From Lachnospiraceae bacterium (GTDB lineage Bacteria; Bacillota; Clostridia; Lachnospirales; Lachnospiraceae), in contig JAFOCX010000047.1 of the NCBI GenBank assembly GCA_017380975.1, forward strand, positions 1 through 5,211: a stretch of DNA of 5,211 nucleotides. The letters are read 5' to 3'. A program made the translations under genes and the position numbers. Every line of letters begins with the position of its first letter. Positions within the stretch are counted from its first letter, which is position 1. The notes beneath the pieces are model-generated. The model saw nothing but the letters and a program-made list of their open reading frames with translations. It had not been told where the DNA came from and made no database searches. Shown here piece by piece: positions 1 to 5,211 of this stretch.

Positions 1-462
1 CGACAGGCGTTGAATGAGATGGGGATCACATTCCTGTCTGATCAGAAGATCGCTCTGGACGAGGAGATTGAACTGTACGGAGTGAATCTGATCCCTGAGT
101 ATTACAAGCCGGGATATCCGAAGATGAAGAAAGGATTTATGGAAAAAGTTCTCGGCAGACCGCAGACGGAAACATTCACTGTTTTGCTGGCTCATTCTCC
201 GATGTTCTTTCGCGAATATGAAGAATGGGGAGCGGATCTGACACTGGCAGGACATTTTCATGGCGGAACGATCCAGATTCCGTTTTTAGGCGGTCTGATG
301 ACTCCGCAGTACCAGTTCTTTTTTCCGTGGTATGCAGGTCTGTATGAAGGGCTGACGGGCAGAAAGATGATCGTCGGACGAGGACTTGGAACTCATTCCA
401 TTAATATCCGTTTTAATGATAAACCACAAGTTGTTGTGGTGGATATAACAAACAAAAACTAG
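1..462 (+). CDS. Metallophosphoesterase, calcineurin-like (YkuE/YaeI type), C-terminal part
   Basis: The reading frame is open from the first base, so the gene starts outside the window; 153 residues and the TAG stop are visible. Two metal-site signatures of calcineurin-like phosphoesterases are present in the right order: LLAHSP (His codon at 193-195) and AGHFHGG (His codons at 253-255 and 259-261). The ending that follows, with PFLGG, an aromatic stretch around PWYAGLY, then GRGLGTHSINIRF, is typical of the YkuE/YaeI branch. Members of that branch are often membrane-linked and use two metal ions to cleave phosphoester or pyrophosphate bonds; some act on UDP-diacylglucosamine-like lipids. 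The N-terminal ligands (DxH, GDxxD, GNH) and any membrane anchor are outside the window, so substrate and location cannot be judged. The TTG at 10 is internal and is not a start. A promoter and hairpin separate this gene from scpA, so it is probably a different transcription unit. Confidence 0.92.
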   Translation, partial: RQALNEMGITFLSDQKIALDEEIELYGVNLIPEYYKPGYPKMKKGFMEKVLGRPQTETFTVLLAHSPMFFREYEEWGADLTLAGHFHGGTIQIPFLGGLMTPQYQFFFPWYAGLYEGLTGRKMIVGRGLGTHSINIRFNDKPQVVVVDITNKN

Positions 463-502
463 ATTTAGGTGCATGGTAATTATTTCACAGAAGGAAAATC
501 TA

Positions 503-531
503 TTTACAATGCGTCAAAATTCTGTTATACT
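503..531 (+). promoter_or_regulatory. Sigma-A type promoter upstream of scpA
   Basis: TTTACA (503-508) and TATACT (526-531) are separated by 17 bases, the ideal spacing, and each hexamer matches the housekeeping consensus at five of six positions. A TG at 523-524, one base before the -10 box, makes it an extended -10 promoter. Transcription would start near 537-539. It is the only good promoter I found upstream of scpA and probably drives scpA-scpB-nrdD-nrdG. The predicted transcript meets the 549-580 hairpin after about ten bases. Confidence 0.75.
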
Positions 532-548
532 TTGATAGCAATATCATG

Positions 549-580
549 GAAAAAGAGTTCCGGTTGCGGGACTCTTTTTC
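549..580. terminator. Terminator-like hairpin between the scpA promoter and scpA
   Basis: Arms 549-561 and 568-580 pair over 13 positions (one G-U pair) around a six-base loop, GGTTGC. The inner core GAGTTCC/GGGACTC is followed by five T and, on the other strand, also by five T, so it reads as an intrinsic terminator in both directions. It starts 87 bases after the phosphoesterase stop and could end that transcript. However, it lies downstream of the predicted scpA promoter, so it may also act as a leader hairpin or attenuator for scpA. Only 26 bases remain between it and the scpA start codon, too few for another promoter after it. Confidence 0.7.
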
Positions 581-595
581 TGACTGACTAATTTC

Positions 596-600
596 AGGAG
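596..600 (+). promoter_or_regulatory. Ribosome binding site of scpA
   Basis: AGGAG is followed by a six-base spacer and ATG at 607. This supports that start, which also gives the expected ScpA N-terminus. The site lies outside the 549-580 hairpin, so the hairpin as drawn does not block ribosome binding directly. Confidence 0.85.
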
Positions 601-606
601 TAACAC

Positions 607-1395
607 ATGGAACTTTCTTACAAATTGGAGTCCTTTGAAGGACCGTTGGACCTTCTTCTCCATCTGATTGAAAAGAATAAGGTTAATATTTACGATATTC
701 CGATCGCTACGATCACGGATCAGTATTTAGAGTATGTCCGCCATATGGAGGAAGAGTCTCTGGATGTGGTCAGTGAATTCCTGGTTATGGCAGCGACACT
801 GCTGGATATCAAGGCCCGTATGCTGCTCCCGAAGGAAGTCAATGAAGAAGGGGAAGAGGAAGATCCGAGAGCAGAACTTGTAGCGCGACTGTTAGAGTAC
901 AAGACTTACAAGTACATGTCCATGGAATTAAAAGACATGGAGATGGATGCGGAAAAGATTTTTTATAAAACCCCGACAGTACCGAAGGAAGTAAAGGATT
1001 ACGAGCAGCCGGTCGATCTGGACAAGCTGCTGGATGGTATGACACTGGCGAAGCTGGAGCAGATCTTTTTGTCTGTGATGAAGCGCCAGAAGGACAAGAT
1101 CGATCCGGTCCGCAGCACATTCGGTACGATCAAAAAAGAACCGGTCAGCCTGGAAGAGAAGATCTCTTCTGTGCTCGCCTATGCAAGAAAACACCGGAAA
1201 TTCAGTTTCCGCGGTATGCTGACAAGACAAAAAGACAGAACTGAAATTGTTGTAACGTTCCTGGCACTTCTTGAACTGATGAAGATCGGAAAGATCCATC
1301 TGACCCAGGAAAATCTGTTTGACGACATGATGATCGAGGCTCTGGAGCCGGAAGGTGAAGAGAGTGAACCGGAAATCAGTGTGGAGGAAATTTGA
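607..1395 (+). CDS. scpA: Segregation and condensation protein A (kleisin of SMC condensin)
   Basis: This 262-residue protein is the kleisin subunit of the bacterial SMC-ScpA-ScpB complex, which binds the chromosome and helps compact and separate sister origins. The family hallmark is at the N-terminus: ESFEGPLDLLLHLI (residues 8-21), then NIYDIPIATITDQYLEYV (27-44), the part that contacts the SMC neck. The helix FLVMAATLLDIKARMLLP (58-75) is also characteristic. An acidic linker (about 78-90) and a middle region that binds the ScpB dimer follow. The winged-helix end (about 183-245, with HRKFSFRGML and VVTFLALLELMKIGKI) would dock on the SMC head. Length is close to that of B. subtilis ScpA (about 250). 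The last 17 residues, rich in Glu, extend past the winged helix. The TGA stop shares its A with the ATG of scpB, so the two partners are translationally coupled. No smc gene is in the window. Confidence 0.98.
   Translation: MELSYKLESFEGPLDLLLHLIEKNKVNIYDIPIATITDQYLEYVRHMEEESLDVVSEFLVMAATLLDIKARMLLPKEVNEEGEEEDPRAELVARLLEYKTYKYMSMELKDMEMDAEKIFYKTPTVPKEVKDYEQPVDLDKLLDGMTLAKLEQIFLSVMKRQKDKIDPVRSTFGTIKKEPVSLEEKISSVLAYARKHRKFSFRGMLTRQKDRTEIVVTFLALLELMKIGKIHLTQENLFDDMMIEALEPEGEESEPEISVEEI
1383..1387 (+). promoter_or_regulatory. Ribosome binding site of scpB, inside the scpA end
   Basis: GGAGG lies in the last codons of scpA, seven bases before the ATG at 1395. It decides the scpB start: the in-frame TTG at 1392 is too close to it and is less likely. 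The TGATG junction at 1393-1397 is a classic stop-restart arrangement. Confidence 0.85.
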
Positions 1396-2132
1396 TGCGA
1401 GTAGAAGATTTGAGAGAGCAGGAGTCTGTGGTAGAAGCCGTGTTGTTTACCATGGGACAGTCTGTGGAGATCAGACAGCTGGCAGCAGCGCTGGAATCAA
1501 CGGAAAAGGAAGCGGCAGCGGCAGCAGAACGTCTTCGTGAACGTTACGATGAAGAGGACAGTGGTATGCAGATCCTTCGCCTGGAGGACAGTTACCAGAT
1601 GTCAACGAGAACAAAGTTTTACAGCAATCTGATCAAGGTGGCTGCAACTCCGAAAAAGCAGGTTCTGACCGATGTCGTTATGGAGACATTGGCGATCATT
1701 GCCTATAAACAGCCGGTGACCAAGGCTGATATTGAAAAGATCCGAGGCGTGAAGTCCGACCATGCCGTGAACCGATTGATCGAGTACAATCTGGTTTATG
1801 AAGCCGGACGTATGGATGCGCCCGGCCGTCCTGCGTTGTTTGCCACAACCGAGGAGTTCTTAAGACGTGTTGGCGTCAGTTCAACCGTTGAACTTCCGGA
1901 GATGAATCTGGAGCAGCGCGAGGAGATCAAGTCCGAGGTCGAAGAAGAACTGAATCTGAAACTGAACGGAGACGGACTTCCGATGAGCGACGAAGAGCTG
2001 GCCGCGCTTGCAGAAGTGGAAGCGGAAGCAAATAGTGATAATGTCACAGATGATTTATCGGAGATTGATTATACTAAAGAAGAACAGGAATTAAAAATAA
2101 AACAGGAGGAAGAACGCCATGAGATGCAGTGA
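1395..2132 (+). CDS. scpB: Segregation and condensation protein B
   Basis: This 245-residue protein forms the dimer that wraps the middle of ScpA in the SMC condensin complex. It consists of two winged-helix domains. The first spans roughly residues 8-85 (SVVEAVLFTMGQSVEIRQLA near its start). The second, about 88-165, carries the most recognisable family block: ETLAIIAYKQPVTKADIEKIRGV (97-119), then GRMDAPGRPALFATTEEFLRRVGV (138-161). The core ends near residue 165. A long, highly charged tail follows (about 168-245), rich in Glu, Asp and Lys, probably helical or disordered. It makes the protein longer than B. subtilis ScpB (about 197). The coding end overlaps the start of nrdD by 14 bases, and the nrdD ribosome binding site lies within the tail's codons, so part of the tail sequence serves two purposes. 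Confidence 0.97.
   Translation: MRVEDLREQESVVEAVLFTMGQSVEIRQLAAALESTEKEAAAAAERLRERYDEEDSGMQILRLEDSYQMSTRTKFYSNLIKVAATPKKQVLTDVVMETLAIIAYKQPVTKADIEKIRGVKSDHAVNRLIEYNLVYEAGRMDAPGRPALFATTEEFLRRVGVSSTVELPEMNLEQREEIKSEVEEELNLKLNGDGLPMSDEELAALAEVEAEANSDNVTDDLSEIDYTKEEQELKIKQEEERHEMQ
2104..2109 (+). promoter_or_regulatory. Ribosome binding site of nrdD, inside the scpB end
   Basis: AGGAGG, the perfect consensus, sits nine bases before the ATG at 2119. It decides the nrdD start and shows that nrdD initiation takes place within translated scpB sequence, before the scpB stop at 2130-2132. Confidence 0.87.
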
Positions 2133-4251
2133 TATTAAGATTATTAAAAAAGACGGAACCAGAGAAGAGTTCAACGTTCAGAAAGTCGTTGTGGCTGTTA
2201 ATAAATCTGCGAACCGTGCGATGATCACATTTTCCAGAGCGGAAATCAATTTTATCTGTCAGTTCGTAGAAGAGATGGCAGAACAGTTAGACGTGGCGGA
2301 GATTCCGATCGCCCAGATGCACAACATCGTTGAGGGTGCTTTAGAGCGTGTCAATCCGATGGTTGCCAAGAGCTACCGTGATTACAGAAACTATAAGCAG
2401 GACTTCGTACAGATGCTGGATGAGGTTTACAAGAAATCTCAGTCCATCATGTACATTGGTGACAAGGAGAACAGTAATACAGACAGTGCCCTTGTTTCTA
2501 CAAAACGAAGCCTGATCTTCAACGAGTTAAATAAATCCCTTTACCAGAAATTCTTCATGACAGTGGAAGAACTTCAGGCTTGTCGCGACGGATACCTCTA
2601 TATCCATGACATGTCTGCAAGACGCGATACCATGAACTGCTGTCTGTTCGATGTGGAAGAAGTTCTGACAGGCGGTTTTGAGATGGGAAATCTCTGGTAC
2701 AATGAGCCGAAGACACTGGATGTTGCATTCGATGTGATCGGAGATATCGTGCTCAGTGCTGCCAGCCAGCAGTACGGCGGATTTACCGTACCGAGTGTAG
2801 AAAATATCTTAGCTCCGTACGCAGAGAAATCTTACACAAAATATATTGAAAAATACGTAAACCTGGGACTTTCTCAGGAAAAAGCAGAGGAAATCGCGCT
2901 GGCAGATGTACAGCGTGATATGGAGCAGGGATTCCAGGGATGGGAGTACAAGTTCAACTCCGTATCCTCCAGCCGCGGTGATTATCCGTTTATCACCATG
3001 ACAGCCGGTACAGGAACCAGCCGCTTTGCTAAGATGGCAACCATTACCATGCTCAATGTCAGAAAGAACGGTCAGGGAAGAAAAGGTCATAAGAAACCGG
3101 TTCTGTTCCCGAAGGTAGTATTCTTATATGATGAAAAACTTCACGGACCGGGCGGAGAGCTCGAGGATGTATTTGAGGCAGGAATCGAATGTTCCTCCAA
3201 GACCATGTATCCGGACTGGCTGTCCCTGACAGGTGAAGGCTACATTGCAAGCATGTACAAAAAATACGGCAAGATCATCAGCCCGATGGGATGTCGTGCA
3301 TTCCTTTCTCCGTGGTATGAGCGCGGCGGAATGGAACCGGCAGACGAGAACGATGTACCGAGATTCGTCGGTCGTTTCAACATCGGTGTGGTAAGCTTAC
3401 ACCTTCCGATGATCCTTGCAAAATCCAGACAGGAAAGCAAAGACTTCTTCGAAGTTCTGGATTACTATTTACAGCTGATCCGTAAGATCCACATTCGTAC
3501 TTATGCGTACCTTGGCGAGCTTCGTGCATCCACAAACCCGCTGGCGTACTGCGAAGGCGGTTTCTATGGCGGACACCTTGGTCTGCATGATAAGATCAAG
3601 CCGCTTCTTAAGACAGCAACTGCATCCTTCGGTATCACTGCATTCAACGAGCTGCAGCAGCTCTACAATGGAAAATCCCTTGTAGAAGACGGTCAGTTCG
3701 CTCTGGAAGTACTGCAGTACATCAACGACAGAGTCAATGAGTTTAAGAAGGCGGATGGAAATCTGTATGCGATCTATGCGACACCGGCAGAGAACCTTTG
3801 TGGTCTGCAGGTAAAGCAGTTCAGAAAGAAATACGGAATCATTGAAAATGTTTCCGACAGAGAGTATGTGAGCAATGGTTTCCACTGCCACGTTAGCGAG
3901 GATATCACCCCGATCGAGAAGCAGAATCTGGAATACCGTTTCTGGGAGCTTTCCAACGGCGGTAAGATCCAGTATGTAAAATATCCGATCGATTACAATA
4001 AAGAAGCGATCAAATCTCTGGTACGCAGAGCGATGAAGATGGGATTCTATGAGGGTGTAAACCTGTCCCTGTCTTATTGTGATGACTGCGGCCACGAAGA
4101 GTTAAATATGGACGTTTGTCCGAAGTGCGGAAGTAAGAACCTGACGAAGATCGACCGTATGAACGGTTATCTCAGCTATTCCCGCGTCAAGGGTGACACT
4201 CGTCTGAATGATGCAAAGATGGCAGAGATCGCAGAAAGAAAGAGTATGTAA
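2119..4251 (+). CDS. nrdD: Anaerobic (class III) ribonucleoside-triphosphate reductase, large subunit
   Basis: This 710-residue glycyl radical enzyme reduces ribonucleoside triphosphates to deoxyribonucleotides without oxygen. An ATP-cone (about residues 5-97, with IIKKDGTREEFNVQKVVVAV) is the usual allosteric on/off site for ATP and dATP. The ten-stranded barrel follows. Probable active-site cysteines are in NCCLFD (C174/C175) and in the finger loop SPMGCRAFL (C392, the likely thiyl radical site, by comparison with E. coli and phage T4 enzymes). Near the C-terminus a zinc site is formed by CDDC and CPKC (C654, C657, C667, C670). The radical-bearing glycine is G683 in RMNGYL; E. coli has RVCGYL at almost the same place, and the total lengths are nearly equal. 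All key elements are present, so the enzyme looks intact. It overlaps scpB by 14 bases and is followed, after 70 bases, by its activase gene nrdG. I saw no NrdR box next to it. Confidence 0.98.
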   Translation: MRCSDIKIIKKDGTREEFNVQKVVVAVNKSANRAMITFSRAEINFICQFVEEMAEQLDVAEIPIAQMHNIVEGALERVNPMVAKSYRDYRNYKQDFVQMLDEVYKKSQSIMYIGDKENSNTDSALVSTKRSLIFNELNKSLYQKFFMTVEELQACRDGYLYIHDMSARRDTMNCCLFDVEEVLTGGFEMGNLWYNEPKTLDVAFDVIGDIVLSAASQQYGGFTVPSVENILAPYAEKSYTKYIEKYVNLGLSQEKAEEIALADVQRDMEQGFQGWEYKFNSVSSSRGDYPFITMTAGTGTSRFAKMATITMLNVRKNGQGRKGHKKPVLFPKVVFLYDEKLHGPGGELEDVFEAGIECSSKTMYPDWLSLTGEGYIASMYKKYGKIISPMGCRAFLSPWYERGGMEPADENDVPRFVGRFNIGVVSLHLPMILAKSRQESKDFFEVLDYYLQLIRKIHIRTYAYLGELRASTNPLAYCEGGFYGGHLGLHDKIKPLLKTATASFGITAFNELQQLYNGKSLVEDGQFALEVLQYINDRVNEFKKADGNLYAIYATPAENLCGLQVKQFRKKYGIIENVSDREYVSNGFHCHVSEDITPIEKQNLEYRFWELSNGGKIQYVKYPIDYNKEAIKSLVRRAMKMGFYEGVNLSLSYCDDCGHEELNMDVCPKCGSKNLTKIDRMNGYLSYSRVKGDTRLNDAKMAEIAERKSM

Positions 4252-4265
4252 ACAGCCGAGTCGCG

Positions 4266-4281
4266 CGAAATCATGATTTCG
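4266..4281. repeat. Perfect 16-base palindrome between nrdD and nrdG
   Basis: CGAAATCATGATTTCG equals its own reverse complement over all 16 bases; symmetry stops beyond it, apart from a possible G-U pair (4265 with 4282). It starts 14 bases after the nrdD stop. As RNA it could form a six-base-pair stem with a CAUG tetraloop. There is no T-run after it, so it is not an intrinsic terminator. It could be an operator, an mRNA processing or stability site, or a copy of a short dispersed repeat. The sequence alone does not decide. Confidence 0.55.
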
Positions 4282-4309
4282 TACCGGAGAGGGAGTGACA
4301 GGGCTTGAG

Positions 4310-4314
4310 AGGAG
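4310..4314 (+). promoter_or_regulatory. Ribosome binding site of nrdG
   Basis: AGGAG is followed by a seven-base spacer and ATG at 4322. It favours this start over the in-frame GTG at 4295, which would add nine residues that do not look like an NrdG N-terminus. Confidence 0.83.
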
Positions 4315-4321
4315 AACAGAG

Positions 4322-4810
4322 ATGAGATACCACAACATAACAAAAGAAGATATGCTCAACGGTGATGGTCTTCGCAGCGTTCTCTGGGTTGCAGGATGCA
4401 GCCATGGCTGTAAGAACTGTCACAATCCGATCACTTGGGATATCTGCGGAGGTATTCCGTTTGATGAGGCGGCGAAAGAGGAATTACTCGTATCTCTGGA
4501 GCCGGACTACATTTCCGGAATCACTTTCAGCGGCGGTGATCCGCTTCACATGCAGAACCGCGATGAGGTCGGCGCGTTGATCGAGGAAATCCGTGAAAAA
4601 TATCCGAACAAGACAATCTGGGTATACACAGGATACACATGGGATGCTGTAAAAGACCTCCCGTATCTGAAATTCGTGGATGTGCTGGTAGACGGTCCGT
4701 TTGTGGAAGAATTAAAAGATGTGACTCTTCACTGGAAAGGCAGTGCGAACCAGAGAGTGATAGATGTTCAGAAAACATTGGAGAGTGGAGAAATCGTGCT
4801 CCACGCATAG
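4322..4810 (+). CDS. nrdG: Anaerobic ribonucleotide reductase activating protein (radical SAM activase)
   Basis: This 162-residue radical-SAM enzyme uses a [4Fe-4S] cluster and S-adenosylmethionine to create the glycyl radical on NrdD (expected at G683). The cluster motif CSHGCKNC gives C26, C30 and C33, the same CxxxCxxC spacing and numbering as E. coli NrdG. The SAM-binding GGDP motif is at residues 71-74 in ITFSGGDPLH. Other family features are the N-terminal MRYHNITKEDMLNGDGLRSVLWVAGC, VYTGYTWD (101-108) and VDGPF (123-127), then WKGSANQRVIDV near the end. Length matches the compact NrdG family (about 155-175), with no extra ferredoxin domain. It is the last gene of the probable scpA-scpB-nrdD-nrdG unit, since a strong terminator follows 18 bases after its stop. 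Confidence 0.97.
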   Translation: MRYHNITKEDMLNGDGLRSVLWVAGCSHGCKNCHNPITWDICGGIPFDEAAKEELLVSLEPDYISGITFSGGDPLHMQNRDEVGALIEEIREKYPNKTIWVYTGYTWDAVKDLPYLKFVDVLVDGPFVEELKDVTLHWKGSANQRVIDVQKTLESGEIVLHA

Positions 4811-4828
4811 TTTTATACGAAATATTAC

Positions 4829-4866
4829 AAAAGGCTCTAAGTCCGTTAAGGACTCAGAGCCTTTTT
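4829..4866. terminator. Bidirectional intrinsic terminator between nrdG and the convergent amidohydrolase gene
   Basis: Arms 4829-4844 and 4850-4865 pair around the five-base loop GTTAA, with a single A-C mismatch (4839 with 4855). The GC-rich part GGCTCT/AGAGCC is followed by five T on the plus strand (4862-4866) and by four T in a row on the minus strand (complement of 4829-4832). It lies 18 bases after the nrdG stop and seven bases after the amidohydrolase stop read on the minus strand. It therefore ends both converging transcripts. Confidence 0.93.
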
Positions 4867-4872
4867 CATATC

Positions 4873-5211
4873 CTACATCATTTTCTTTTCCACAATTCCT
4901 GCGAAGAATCCGAGTCCATAATACAGACCGTCTTCATCCATCAAATAAGCCGGATTGTGATGTGGGCGGTCGGTTCCTTTTTCCGGATTACGGGTTCCAA
5001 TCTCGATGAAAGTACCCGGGCAGCCAGCTTCCGTAAATGCGGAGAAGTCCTCGCCAGGCATAACAGGCTGGATTTCCAGAACTGCCTCCGGACCGAAGTA
5101 GTCGGAGATAGCAGCGCGTGCATCGTCTGTTAATGCTGCATCATTCATTACAGAATCATAGCCTCTGGTGTAAGTTACTTCGCAGGATCCGCCCATGCTT
5201 GCGGCGATACC
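4873..5211 (-). CDS. M20-family amidohydrolase (M20D, N-acyl-amino-acid/hippurate hydrolase type), C-terminal part
   Basis: The frame is open to the right edge, so the gene starts outside the window; 112 residues and the TAG stop (4873-4875) are visible. The Met codon at 5194-5196 is internal, as the preceding residues GIAAS join smoothly to MGGSCEVTYTRGYDSVMND. That stretch resembles the end of the M20 lid domain and the return to the catalytic domain. Then come MPGEDFSAFTEAGCPGTFIEIGTRN and PHHNPAYLMDEDGLYYGL, the standard C-terminal blocks of M20D amidohydrolases. One His of HHNP (codons 4957-4962) is the expected metal ligand. The family removes acyl groups from N-acyl amino acids or similar amides, usually in the cytoplasm. 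The other metal ligands and the catalytic Glu are outside the window, so substrate cannot be named. It converges on nrdG and shares its terminator; no functional tie to the operon is evident. Confidence 0.9.
   Translation of the reverse strand, partial: GIAASMGGSCEVTYTRGYDSVMNDAALTDDARAAISDYFGPEAVLEIQPVMPGEDFSAFTEAGCPGTFIEIGTRNPEKGTDRPHHNPAYLMDEDGLYYGLGFFAGIVEKKMM

Noticed and set aside
533..548. Possible NrdR box near the scpA promoter
   Set aside because: The AT-rich bases around CAATATCA do not match the NrdR consensus well, and there is no second box at the usual spacing.
630..643. Short inverted repeat GTCCTT-TG-AAGGAC near the scpA start
   Set aside because: It encodes the conserved SFEGP residues of ScpA and its two-base loop is too small for an RNA stem as drawn; protein coding explains it.
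2066..2075. TATACT (2070-2075) as a -10 box for an internal nrdD promoter
   Set aside because: No acceptable -35 box lies 16-18 bases upstream, and the TG is one base off from the extended -10 position. It sits in the codons for the ScpB tail. A weak promoter cannot be excluded.
3469..4095. A 208-codon open frame on the minus strand inside nrdD
   Set aside because: It lies wholly opposite a strongly conserved nrdD region, shows no recognisable family and has no support as a gene. Long antisense frames are a side effect of nrdD codon use.
4295..4321. GTG at 4295 as the nrdG start
   Set aside because: The nine extra residues are not typical of NrdG, and a well-placed AGGAG at 4310-4314 points to the ATG at 4322, which gives the E. 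coli cysteine numbering.
4639..5133. A 164-codon plus-strand open frame running from nrdG into the amidohydrolase gene
   Set aside because: It overlaps the 3' half of nrdG, crosses the terminator and runs opposite the amidohydrolase. Its sequence is rich in Arg, Ser and Cys and resembles nothing.

Overview
The window looks like ordinary chromosome from an anaerobic, low-to-mid-GC Firmicute, most likely a gut clostridium of the Lachnospiraceae type. This is inferred from the bacterial SMC-ScpAB type of condensin, a class III (oxygen-sensitive) ribonucleotide reductase, strong AGGAG-type ribosome binding sites, tight gene packing, U-rich intrinsic terminators and the style of the proteins. The genus cannot be fixed by reading alone.

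Layout, left to right. (1) Positions 1-462 hold the C-terminal part of a calcineurin-like metallophosphoesterase (YkuE/YaeI type). (2) Positions 463-606 are a 144-base intergenic region with a near-consensus extended -10 promoter (503-531), followed almost at once by a terminator-like hairpin (549-580), then the scpA ribosome binding site. (3) Positions 607-4251 are three genes packed end to end: scpA, scpB (sharing one base with scpA) and nrdD (overlapping scpB by 14 bases). (4) A 70-base gap with a perfect 16-base palindrome (4266-4281) leads to nrdG (4322-4810). (5) A strong two-way terminator (4829-4866) separates nrdG from the converging 3' end of an M20-family amidohydrolase gene on the minus strand (4873 to beyond the right edge).

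How the genes fit together: ScpA and ScpB are the kleisin and its partner in the SMC condensin complex, which organises and separates replicated chromosomes. NrdD makes deoxyribonucleotides without oxygen, and NrdG is the radical-SAM enzyme that installs the glycyl radical NrdD needs. In this window they form one probable transcription unit, scpA-scpB-nrdD-nrdG, joining DNA precursor supply to chromosome segregation. The flanking phosphoesterase and amidohydrolase have no evident link to it.

I see no mobile element, CRISPR array, tRNA, rRNA or clearly novel system. The points most worth a second look are regulatory: the terminator-like hairpin between the scpA promoter and gene, a 13-codon ORF lying across that hairpin, the overlap linking scpB to nrdD, and the palindrome between nrdD and nrdG.
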